Assembly: GCF_009696065.1 (NCBI RefSeq)
Contig: NZ_VUMS01000012.1
Coordinates: 1-64,000, forward strand
Length of the DNA stretch: 64,000 bases
From: Oliverpabstia intestinalis
GTDB lineage: Bacteria > Bacillota > Clostridia > Lachnospirales > Lachnospiraceae
Reading direction: 5' to 3'
How positions within the stretch are numbered: position 1 is the stretch's first letter; each line of letters opens with the position of its first letter. Of the stretch, positions 7,758-14,799 are shown piece by piece. The notes beneath the pieces are model-generated. The model saw nothing but the letters and a program-made list of their open reading frames with translations, made no database searches and was not told the DNA's origin. A program made the position numbers and the translations under genes.

Positions 7758-7924
7758 AGTAATCTCCTTTATACAGTGTAATGAGAAATCATCTGTAGAA
7801 TCTGATGATAACAGCAGGATCTGTAAAACACAGTCATACTGTTTACAAAACAGATACCAATGTATATTGTAGAGAGAAAAAGAGAAAAAAGCAAGAGATT
7901 GTATTGCAGAGTCGGCACGAATCA
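7758..7924. other. Intergenic region without a recognised gene
   Basis: This is the left part of the 368-base gap between the divergent HAD and mutY genes. It contains a small palindrome, CTGTTT-ACA-AAACAG, near 7846-7860 and AT-rich sequence likely to hold promoters. No credible small gene was found. The rest of the gap is the structured repeat. Confidence 0.4.
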
Positions 7925-8071
7925 GGTTACTGTTCACTGGTAATATCCCGCGAGGTGTTTTGTGTGAGCGAAGGTCACAGAAAACCCGAGACATATCGCA
8001 CGAATTTATGCGATTAGCATAAATTCTGTGCATCGCGCAGCGTGTTGCTGGGCACGGAGTGAACAGTAACC
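7925..8071 (+). repeat. Structured repeat, full-length copy 3 (147 bp)
   Basis: The ends GGTTACTGTTCACT (7925-7938) and AGTGAACAGTAACC (8058-8071) are a perfect 14-bp inverted pair. Inside are the shared core CCCGCGAGGTGTTTTG...AAAACCCGAGACATA enclosing a TGTG/CACA hairpin, a second hairpin (AATTTATGC / GCATAAATT), and the 3' hairpin GTTGCTG-loop-CAGTAAC with the 11-base loop GCACGGAGTGA. It lies 55 bases upstream of mutY. Confidence 0.75.
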
Positions 8072-8125
8072 GAATCAGAACAGACTGGAAAATACCGATA
8101 GACTTAACGACAGAGAAGAGGTAAA

Positions 8126-9196
8126 ATGTTAGCGAAAATTGTAGAACCACTGATAGAATGGTATGAAGAGAATCACAGAATCCTGCCATGGAGAGCTTCC
8201 AAAAATCCGTACTATATATGGATATCGGAAATTATGCTGCAGCAGACAAGGGTGGAAGCTGTTCGTCCGTTTTTTGAACAGTTTATAAAGGCACTGCCCA
8301 AGGTAGAGGATGTTGCAGTCTGTCCGGAGGAGCAGTTGCTGAAGCTCTGGGAAGGACTTGGGTATTATAACCGGGTACGGAATATCCAGAAGGCAGCTGT
8401 TCGCATTGTGAAAGAATATGGGGGAAGACTCCCGGCTGACTATGAAAAATTAAAAGAACTTCCGGGGATCGGAAATTACACAGCGGGAGCGGTGGCATCC
8501 ATCGCATATGATCTTCCGGTACCTGCGGTGGATGGAAATGTCCTTCGGGTGTATGCGAGAATCATGGAAGATGACAGTGATATCTTAAAGCAGTCAGTAA
8601 AAACAAAAGTGGAGAAAGAATTTTTGAAAGTGATGCCTGGCAGCAGATCCGGCACATTTAACCAGGCATTGATGGAACTCGGTGCTATGATATGTGTACC
8701 GAACGGTGCACCGAAGTGTGGGGTGTGTCCGGTGGCAGAATACTGCCAGGCAAGAGTGCATGGAACGGTACTGAATCTTCCGGTGAAAAAGAAAAGACAG
8801 GAACGGCGAAAAGAAGAAAAAACTGTTCTGGTATTACGAGACGGTGAACGGGTGGCGATTCGAAAGCGCCCGGCGAAGGGGTTGCTGGCAGGAATGTATG
8901 AACTGCCGAATCTGGAAGGATATCTGAGCGAGGAAGAGATTCTAGCATGGGTGGAGAATCAGGATCTTATACCGCTTCAGATCGTGCCATTGATTGATGC
9001 AAAGCATATTTTTTCACATGTGGAATGGGATATGAAAGGATATCTGATCCGGGTGGCGGCACTGGAAGAAAGCGCAGATCCGAAGATGATTTTTGCAGAG
9101 ATCAGTGAAGTGGAAAAGGAGTATCCGATTCCGGCGGCTTTTCAGGCATATGCAGAACAGATTCAGATGCGTCTTGGACAGGATAAATACAGATAA
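8126..9196 (+). CDS. mutY: A/G-specific adenine glycosylase
   Basis: MutY removes adenine mispaired with 8-oxoguanine or guanine in DNA repair. The 356-residue protein has the expected order: a catalytic glutamate in SEIMLQQTRVE (about residue 34), the helix-hairpin-helix LPGIGNYTAGAV, the catalytic aspartate in VDGNVLRVYARI, and a 4Fe-4S cluster loop with four cysteines in CVPNGAPKCGVCPVAEYC. A C-terminal NUDIX-like recognition domain follows (about 230-350). The ATG at 8126 has AGAAGAGG upstream. It is probably monocistronic, with a structured repeat in its leader and another between it and the next gene. Confidence 0.95.
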   Translation: MLAKIVEPLIEWYEENHRILPWRASKNPYYIWISEIMLQQTRVEAVRPFFEQFIKALPKVEDVAVCPEEQLLKLWEGLGYYNRVRNIQKAAVRIVKEYGGRLPADYEKLKELPGIGNYTAGAVASIAYDLPVPAVDGNVLRVYARIMEDDSDILKQSVKTKVEKEFLKVMPGSRSGTFNQALMELGAMICVPNGAPKCGVCPVAEYCQARVHGTVLNLPVKKKRQERRKEEKTVLVLRDGERVAIRKRPAKGLLAGMYELPNLEGYLSEEEILAWVENQDLIPLQIVPLIDAKHIFSHVEWDMKGYLIRVAALEESADPKMIFAEISEVEKEYPIPAAFQAYAEQIQMRLGQDKYR

Positions 9197-9210
9197 AGAA
9201 GTAATAAAAC

Positions 9211-9252
9211 GTAACTGTTTAATAAATAACTGTGAAAGAACGGAACAGTTAC
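9211..9252 (+). repeat. Structured repeat, minimal copy 4
   Basis: The 5' arm GTAACTGTTT (9211-9220) is followed almost at once by the terminal hairpin TAACTGT-GAAAGAACGGA-ACAGTTA, with the same 11-base loop length as the other copies, then CCGAAAAA. Internal hairpins are missing. It lies 37 bases upstream of the glycosyltransferase start. Confidence 0.65.
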
Positions 9253-9289
9253 CGAAAAATATTTACAGACAAAGAAAAGGAGAACAAAA

Positions 9290-10306
9290 GTGAAAATACT
9301 GAGTATTGCAGTACCATGTTACAATTCACAGGAATATATGAGAAAATGTGTGGATTCCCTTTTAAAAGGTGGAGAAGATGTAGAGATTCTGATCGTGGAT
9401 GACGGATCCAAAGATGATACGCTAAAGATCGCAAGAGACTATGAAGAAAAATATCCCACGATTGTAAAGGCAATCCATCAGGAAAACAAGGGACATGGCG
9501 GAGCGGTCAATACGGGACTTGCGCATGCTACAGGACTTTACTTTAAAGTGGTGGACAGCGATGACTGGCTGAATGAAGAAGCACTTAAAAAAGCACTTGA
9601 AGTCTTAAAACTATGCGTCAGAGGACCAAAGACACTGGATCTTTTGATCTGTAATTATGTCTATGAAAAAGTGGGAGCGAAAAGAAAGACCGTGATGAGG
9701 TATCGTTCTGCACTTCCTCAGGATAAAATCTTCGGATGGGATGATGTAAAGCTACTTGGAACCAGCCATTATCTGCTGATGCATTCGATGATTTACAGGA
9801 CAGAGCTTCTGCGGGAATGTGGTCTGAAACTGCCGGAGCATACATTCTATGTGGACAATCTGGTGGCATTTATTCCGCTGGCGAGTGTGCAGAGCATGTA
9901 TTATCTGGATGTAAATCTGTACCGCTACTTTATCGGAAGAGCAGATCAGTCCGTTAGTGAGAGCGTGATGATCGGTCGTGTGGATCAGCAGATCCGTGTA
10001 AATAAGCTGATGATCGATTATATGGGACAGGTAAAGAATCTTCACCGTAACCAGAGAGGTTATATGAGACATATGCTGATCATGATCATGACGGTATCCA
10101 GTATTTTCCTGATTCAGGCGAAGACGGATGAGTGTTTTGAGAAGAAGAAAGAACTGTGGCGGTATCTGAAAACCAATGACCGTGCGGATTATGGAAAGAT
10201 TCGGTTGAGTCTGCTGGGACGTCTTTGCAATCTGCCTGGCAAAGGAGGAAGACAGGTTTCTGTAACGGGATATAAGGTGGTGCAGAAGATTTACGGATTC
10301 AACTAA
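9290..10306 (+). CDS. Family 2 glycosyltransferase
   Basis: A GT-A fold glycosyltransferase of 338 residues that would transfer a sugar from a nucleotide sugar, probably in surface polysaccharide or glycolipid synthesis. It opens with ILSIAVPCYNSQEYMRKCVDSL, then EILIVDDGSKDDT, NKGHGGAVNTG and the DxD-type motif VDSDDWLNEE that binds the metal-nucleotide complex. No membrane helices are apparent, so it should act at the cytosolic face. GTG at 9290 is chosen because AAAGGAGAAC lies seven bases upstream. It is followed by two strong terminators, so it is likely monocistronic. Donor and acceptor are unknown. Confidence 0.88.
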   Translation: MKILSIAVPCYNSQEYMRKCVDSLLKGGEDVEILIVDDGSKDDTLKIARDYEEKYPTIVKAIHQENKGHGGAVNTGLAHATGLYFKVVDSDDWLNEEALKKALEVLKLCVRGPKTLDLLICNYVYEKVGAKRKTVMRYRSALPQDKIFGWDDVKLLGTSHYLLMHSMIYRTELLRECGLKLPEHTFYVDNLVAFIPLASVQSMYYLDVNLYRYFIGRADQSVSESVMIGRVDQQIRVNKLMIDYMGQVKNLHRNQRGYMRHMLIMIMTVSSIFLIQAKTDECFEKKKELWRYLKTNDRADYGKIRLSLLGRLCNLPGKGGRQVSVTGYKVVQKIYGFN

Positions 10307-10340
10307 AAATCCGAAATTTTTATCGCCAAGCATACGACAA

Positions 10341-10362
10341 AAAGGTCCGGTGGACCTTTTTT
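10341..10362 (+). terminator. Rho-independent terminator after the glycosyltransferase
   Basis: AAAGGTCC pairs with GGACCTTT around a three-base loop and runs into six Ts. Confidence 0.85.
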
Positions 10363-10365
10363 AGT

Positions 10366-10408
10366 AAAAAACCGGTGAGTGAAAAAGATGTTCACTCGCC
10401 GGTTTTTT
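10366..10408. terminator. Second, bidirectional terminator
   Basis: AAAAAACCGGTGAGTGAA pairs with TTCACTCGCCGGTTTTTT. The A-run on one side and T-run on the other let it serve both the glycosyltransferase and the converging PAP2 gene. Confidence 0.85.
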
Positions 10409-10447
10409 AAAGTTAATGGTTAAATTTCAGAAGAAATGAAATTTGAT

Positions 10448-11128
10448 TTATACATGTGTGTCGTGTTGATGAAGTGGGGAATGCTGTTTTGCTTTTGCTC
10501 CCTGTTTTTCGGCTACTCTTGAGTAGAACAGCACATATGTTGCTACAGCACAGGTAATACCTGTTGCTACATCAGCTATAGAATGTTGTTTTAAGAACAT
10601 GGTGGACAGAATGATCAGTGTGGTCAGAATAAATGAACCTGTACGGATTCCTTTATGTTTCTGCAGATTCTTGCAGGTGTGGATTGCAGAAAAGGCGGCC
10701 ACAGAATTATATACGTGAATGCTTGGAAGTACATTTGTTGGTGTATCTGTCCGATACAGGAACTGAACCATACGGGTGAAAACAGAATCGTTGGTAAATT
10801 CTGCCGGACGGATATTCAGTCCGTTTGGATATACATAAGATACAATTAAAAATAATGTCATACCGATGGCAAGATTCAAAATCAGGCTCCAGAACTCGGT
10901 TGTATTCTCATTGAAAAATAGAAAATAGCCGACAGTCACAGCGATATAAAGAAACCATAACAAATATGGAATAATAAAATATTCGCAGAATGGAATCTTA
11001 TCGTCCAGACTGGAATCAATAATGTGATACCGTACATGCCGGTTCTCCAGATAAGTGAAACAAAGCAGATAAAAGACGGTATAAAGTGCTACCGGAATGA
11101 CACGTTTGATACGGGTGCTTGTGCTCAT
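10448..11128 (-). CDS. PAP2-family membrane phosphatase
   Basis: A 226-residue integral membrane protein with about six helices. It has the later parts of the PAP2 phosphatase signature: LPSIHVYNSVAAF (PSxH, about residues 137-141) and KQHSIADVATG (HxxxD, about 184-192). Such proteins dephosphorylate lipid phosphates such as undecaprenyl pyrophosphate or phosphatidic acid, or move inositol lipids. The N-terminal KxxxxxxRP motif is not clear, as in divergent members. The ATG at 11128 has GGAGGCA in front. The adjacent glycosyltransferase on the other strand suggests envelope lipid or glycan metabolism, but only by position. Confidence 0.82.
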   Translation of the reverse strand: MSTSTRIKRVIPVALYTVFYLLCFTYLENRHVRYHIIDSSLDDKIPFCEYFIIPYLLWFLYIAVTVGYFLFFNENTTEFWSLILNLAIGMTLFLIVSYVYPNGLNIRPAEFTNDSVFTRMVQFLYRTDTPTNVLPSIHVYNSVAAFSAIHTCKNLQKHKGIRTGSFILTTLIILSTMFLKQHSIADVATGITCAVATYVLFYSRVAEKQGAKAKQHSPLHQHDTHV

Positions 11129-11334
11129 ATGAGAAATGCCTCCTCTTTATTACGCGCTAAATTTACGATAGTAGCAGCTCTTCAAAAAGCTATTGTGATT
11201 ATAGCACAGAAGAATTTGTAAAGCAAAGGAAATAGAGAAGAATTTGGAACTTTAAGAAAAAGTTTAAAAAATATTCACAGTATTCATATATTAAATATAA
11301 AGGAATCTTTTGAAAGTTTCCGGAGGGGTTTTTA

Positions 11335-11362
11335 TTGATTTTTAAAACACCTATGCTATAAT
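11335..11362 (+). promoter_or_regulatory. Promoter of the amylosucrase-like gene
   Basis: TTGATT (11335-11340), a 16-base spacer and TATAAT (11357-11362). The start codon is 68 bases downstream. Confidence 0.65.
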
Positions 11363-11381
11363 TGATGTAAAGTGAAATGAG

Positions 11382-11401
11382 TGTGGCGAAAGTTCCGCAC
11401 A
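11382..11401. promoter_or_regulatory. Candidate operator dyad
   Basis: The sequence fits TGTGNNGAANNTTCNNCACA, a 20-bp imperfect dyad between the promoter and the start of the amylosucrase-like gene. The neighbouring LacI regulator could bind it, but it lacks the usual central CG of LacI operators. Confidence 0.35.
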
Positions 11402-11429
11402 AAATATTATATGATTAGGAGAAGTGTCT

Positions 11430-13601
11430 ATGAAAGCCAGAAAGAAAAAAGCGGCTCAGAGAGCAGCTAAAAGAACCACAGAAATGAAAGAAAAAATTGC
11501 AACAAATGCAGAAAATAAAAAGGCAGAAGTAGTAGACTCAACAGAAAAGACAACAGCTGCGAAAAACACTACAAAAAAAGAAGTAGAATTGCCGGAGGTA
11601 AAGGCTGAACCGGAAAAAGAAGAAAAAATGTCGGAAATAAAAGAAGAACCGACAGAAGAGACAGAAAAAAAGAAAGTGGAAGTGAAACCGGAACCGGTAA
11701 AAGAAGAGGAAAAGCCGGAAGTTAAGGAAGAGCCGATAAAAACAGAAAAAGCAGAGAATACAAAAGTGCAGGAGCAGGAGTTTGAGAGACGTATGGCACG
11801 TCATTATGACGAACTGAAATGGCTGTACTGTGAACTTTATGAAAACCGGATGGATATGTTTGAAGATCTGTGCAAAAATCTGAAAAATATTTATGCAGAC
11901 AGAAAAGCAGATCTGAAAAAACAGGACAGAGTCAGAGAACAGGATCCGGAATGGTATAAGAAAAATGATATTCTGGGAATGATGATGTATGTCAATGCAT
12001 TTGCAGGAAACTTAAAAGGTGTCAAAGAGAAACTGGATTATGTACAGGAAAGTAATGTCAATTATCTGCATCTGATGCCACTTCTGGAATCTCCGGAAGG
12101 AAAGAGTGATGGCGGTTATGCGGTCAGTGATTTCAGAAAAGTACAGCCGGAACTTGGTACTATGGAAGATCTGGAAAGTCTGGCAGACGAATGCCGGAAA
12201 AAAGGCATCAGTCTGTGTATGGATTTTGTAATGAATCATACGTCAGAAGAACATGAGTGGGCAAAAAGAGCCAGAGCCGGAGAGCGGGAATACATGGATC
12301 GATATTATTTCTATGATAATTATGATGTACCGTCTCAGTTTGAACAGACGGTTCCGCAGGTATTCCCCACAACCGCACCGGGTAACTTTACCTGGCTGGA
12401 TGATATGAAAAAATTTGTAATGACCACCTTTTATCCATATCAGTGGGATCTGAATTACTGGAATCCGGTTGTTATGAACGAAATGGTCTATAATATGCTG
12501 AATCTGACCAATAAAGGTATCGACGTGATCCGTATCGATGCGGTTCCGTATATCTGGAAACAGCTGGGAACCAATTGCAGAAATCTTCCGCAGGTACATA
12601 ATATTGTTCGTATGATGCGTATGATCTGTGAGATCGTGTGTCCGGGTGTACTGCTTCTCGGAGAAGTTGTCATGGAACCGGAAAAAGTAGTACCTTATTT
12701 TGGCTCTGTAGAAAAACCGGAATGTCATATGCTGTATAATGTAACAACGATGGCAACCACCTGGAACACGGTAGCAACGAGAGATGCCCGTCTGCTGCGT
12801 CAGCAGATGGATATCATCAACCGTCTGCCGAAGGACTATGTATTCCTGAATTATCTGCGTTGCCATGACGATATCGGCTGGGGGCTGGACTATGGATGGC
12901 TTGGTCAGTTCGGCATCAATGAAGTGTCTCATAAGAAATATCTGAGCGATTTCTTCACAGGTAATTATAAGAACTCTTTTGCAAGAGGAGAACTGTATAA
13001 TGCAGATCCGGCTTCCGGAGATGCACGTCAGTGTGGTACTACGGCATCTCTGTGCGGTATCGAGAAAGCAGCATATGAGAAAGACGAAGAAGCAACAAAG
13101 AGAGCAATCCGTTATGACCTGACACTGCATGCCTATATGCTGACGCAGTCCGGCATCCCGGTTATCTACAGCGGCGATGAGATTGGTCAGGAAAATGATT
13201 ATACCTACCATGAAGATCCGAAGAAATGGGAGGATTCCCGTTATCTGCACAGAGGAGATTTTCAGTGGGATAAAGCGGAACTTCGTCATACAAAAGGTAC
13301 CATTCCAGGAGAAATGTTTGAAGGACTGTCAAAGCTGGAGACAATCCGGAAATCGCATCCGGTATTCGAGAGTACCGCAGACTGCAGAACAGTGGATACC
13401 TGGGATGATTCTATCCTTGGTCTGATAAAAGAAAAGAACGGAGAGAAACTGGTAGCTTTGTTTAACTTCAGCGAATATGATAAGGTTGCATGGATCAATG
13501 AGGAAGACGGCATGTATGAGGATCTGATCAGCGGCAGACAGATGGAAGCCAGAGGAGTACAGATCCCGGCATTTGGCTGCTACTGGCTGCTGAAAAAATA
13601 G
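11430..13601 (+). CDS. Amylosucrase-like GH13 enzyme with long charged N-terminal tail
   Basis: A glycoside hydrolase family 13 protein of 723 residues. The region from about residue 115 follows amylosucrase/sucrose-active GH13 enzymes: YLHLMPLLESPEGKSDGGYA, FVMNHTSEEHEWA, the nucleophile in IRIDAVPYIWKQLGTNC (about 370), the acid/base in LLGEVVMEPE (about 412) and the third acid in RCHDDIGWGL (about 480). Sucrose-dependent glucan synthesis or sucrose breakdown is the best guess. Residues 1-115 are Lys/Glu-rich with repeated KPEPVKEEEKPEVKEEP-like units and no signal peptide, so the protein looks cytosolic. ATG11430 is chosen over GTG11424 because AGGAGA is seven bases upstream. The LacI gene begins nine bases after the stop. 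Confidence 0.85.
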   Translation: MKARKKKAAQRAAKRTTEMKEKIATNAENKKAEVVDSTEKTTAAKNTTKKEVELPEVKAEPEKEEKMSEIKEEPTEETEKKKVEVKPEPVKEEEKPEVKEEPIKTEKAENTKVQEQEFERRMARHYDELKWLYCELYENRMDMFEDLCKNLKNIYADRKADLKKQDRVREQDPEWYKKNDILGMMMYVNAFAGNLKGVKEKLDYVQESNVNYLHLMPLLESPEGKSDGGYAVSDFRKVQPELGTMEDLESLADECRKKGISLCMDFVMNHTSEEHEWAKRARAGEREYMDRYYFYDNYDVPSQFEQTVPQVFPTTAPGNFTWLDDMKKFVMTTFYPYQWDLNYWNPVVMNEMVYNMLNLTNKGIDVIRIDAVPYIWKQLGTNCRNLPQVHNIVRMMRMICEIVCPGVLLLGEVVMEPEKVVPYFGSVEKPECHMLYNVTTMATTWNTVATRDARLLRQQMDIINRLPKDYVFLNYLRCHDDIGWGLDYGWLGQFGINEVSHKKYLSDFFTGNYKNSFARGELYNADPASGDARQCGTTASLCGIEKAAYEKDEEATKRAIRYDLTLHAYMLTQSGIPVIYSGDEIGQENDYTYHEDPKKWEDSRYLHRGDFQWDKAELRHTKGTIPGEMFEGLSKLETIRKSHPVFESTADCRTVDTWDDSILGLIKEKNGEKLVALFNFSEYDKVAWINEEDGMYEDLISGRQMEARGVQIPAFGCYWLLKK

Positions 13602-13609
13602 GTGTCGGT

Positions 13610-14590
13610 ATGACGATCAGTGAAATTGCAAAACTGGCAGGTGTTTCAAGTGCAGCAGTTTCCCGTTATTTAAATGACGGGAGTCTCAGTCAGGAAAAAC
13701 GTCAGCGAATCGAAAGGGTGATTCGGGAGACCAAGTACCGGCCGTCGGAATATGCCAGAACGATGAGGACGAAAAAGAGCAACCGGATCGGTGTTCTGGT
13801 TCCACAGATCGATTCAGAGTCGGTGCCGAAGATATTATCAGGCATCTCAGAACGTATGGATCAGAAGAATTATCACGTATTGCTGATGAATTCAAATCTG
13901 AGTCTGGAAAAAGAAATCGGGATTCTGGAAACCTTTGAACAAAGTCAGGTGGATGGATTGATTTTTGTCGCTTCAGTACTGACAAAACGACATGAGAAAG
14001 CACTGGAGCATATGGGTGTTCCGGTGGTGATTCTTGGACAGAAAAGTGAAAAATATCCATGCATTTACCATGATGATGAAGGAGCGGCGTGTGCCATGAT
14101 GGAAGAGCTGTTAAAAAGCGGGTGCAGGCGGCCGGCATATATTGGTGTGGACCGGCGGGATAAGGCAGCAGGAGAGAACCGTTACCGCGGGGCCTGCCAT
14201 GCACTGGAAAAGTCAGGCCTGCATATGGATGAAGTTCCGTATCGGGTGGCTGCGTTTTCCGCACAGGGTGGATATCAGGCAATGACAGAGATGCTTGCTG
14301 ACGGGAAAAGGCCGGATGGCGTGTTATGTGCGACAGATATGATTGCTGCAGGTGTATTGTCCTGCCTTTCTGAGCGGGGAATCACAGTGCCTGGAGAGAT
14401 GAAAGTTGCCGGTATGGGACACGGAGCTATTGCGGATCTTTTGTGTCCGAGACTGACAACGGTACATTATCATTATCATACCAGCGGAAGGGAAGCGGCA
14501 GATCTGTTGCTGGATCTGATGGAGAAAAAGAGGAGACAGCAGGAATCGCGGATGCTGAAATATGAGGTTATCAGACAAAAAACAATATAG
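13610..14590 (+). CDS. LacI-family transcriptional regulator
   Basis: A 326-residue repressor with an N-terminal helix-turn-helix and hinge (MTISEIAKLAGVSSAAVSRY, then GSLSQEKRQRIERVIRETKY) and a periplasmic-binding-protein-like effector domain from about residue 60 (RIGVLVPQIDSESVPKILSG). It begins nine bases after the amylosucrase-like gene and is probably cotranscribed, so it likely responds to a sugar handled by that enzyme, perhaps sucrose. The ATG has GGTGTCGGT upstream, a weak ribosome site, which suggests translational coupling. Effector and operator are unproven. Confidence 0.9.
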   Translation: MTISEIAKLAGVSSAAVSRYLNDGSLSQEKRQRIERVIRETKYRPSEYARTMRTKKSNRIGVLVPQIDSESVPKILSGISERMDQKNYHVLLMNSNLSLEKEIGILETFEQSQVDGLIFVASVLTKRHEKALEHMGVPVVILGQKSEKYPCIYHDDEGAACAMMEELLKSGCRRPAYIGVDRRDKAAGENRYRGACHALEKSGLHMDEVPYRVAAFSAQGGYQAMTEMLADGKRPDGVLCATDMIAAGVLSCLSERGITVPGEMKVAGMGHGAIADLLCPRLTTVHYHYHTSGREAADLLLDLMEKKRRQQESRMLKYEVIRQKTI

Positions 14591-14631
14591 ATGTTGTTTA
14601 AGCAACAAACAAATAGAAATCCGTAAAATTA

Positions 14632-14658
14632 TTAGCACTCATTAGAAATGAGTGCTAA
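14632..14658 (+). promoter_or_regulatory. CIRCE operator (HrcA binding site)
   Basis: TTAGCACTC, nine bases, GAGTGCTAA: a perfect match to the CIRCE consensus bound by the heat-shock repressor HrcA. It lies directly upstream of the htpG promoter. Confidence 0.95.
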
Positions 14659-14665
14659 TTTTTTC

Positions 14666-14694
14666 TTGACATTTGGAATATTTGGTATTAGTAT
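14666..14694 (+). promoter_or_regulatory. htpG promoter
   Basis: A perfect TTGACA (14666-14671), 17 bases and TAGTAT (14689-14694), starting seven bases after CIRCE. HrcA bound to CIRCE would block it. Confidence 0.8.
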
Positions 14695-14799
14695 TAAAGT
14701 CAGTGAAAGAATTTGATCTTTCAAAGAAAAAAGCAGAGAACAGGAGCACAGAAAAAGACGGATGACAGGTTTTCTGCAGGAAAAGGAGTGTGTATAACC

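Noticed and set aside
7758-8189. Upstream extension of the minus-strand HAD gene to 8189
   Set aside because: It would run through the structured repeat and into mutY; the conserved HAD N-terminus and ribosome site are at 7757.
12243-13289. Long minus-strand ORF within the amylosucrase-like gene
   Set aside because: It is an antisense shadow of a gene with clear catalytic motifs; its translation is rich in His, Ile and Phe with no domain.
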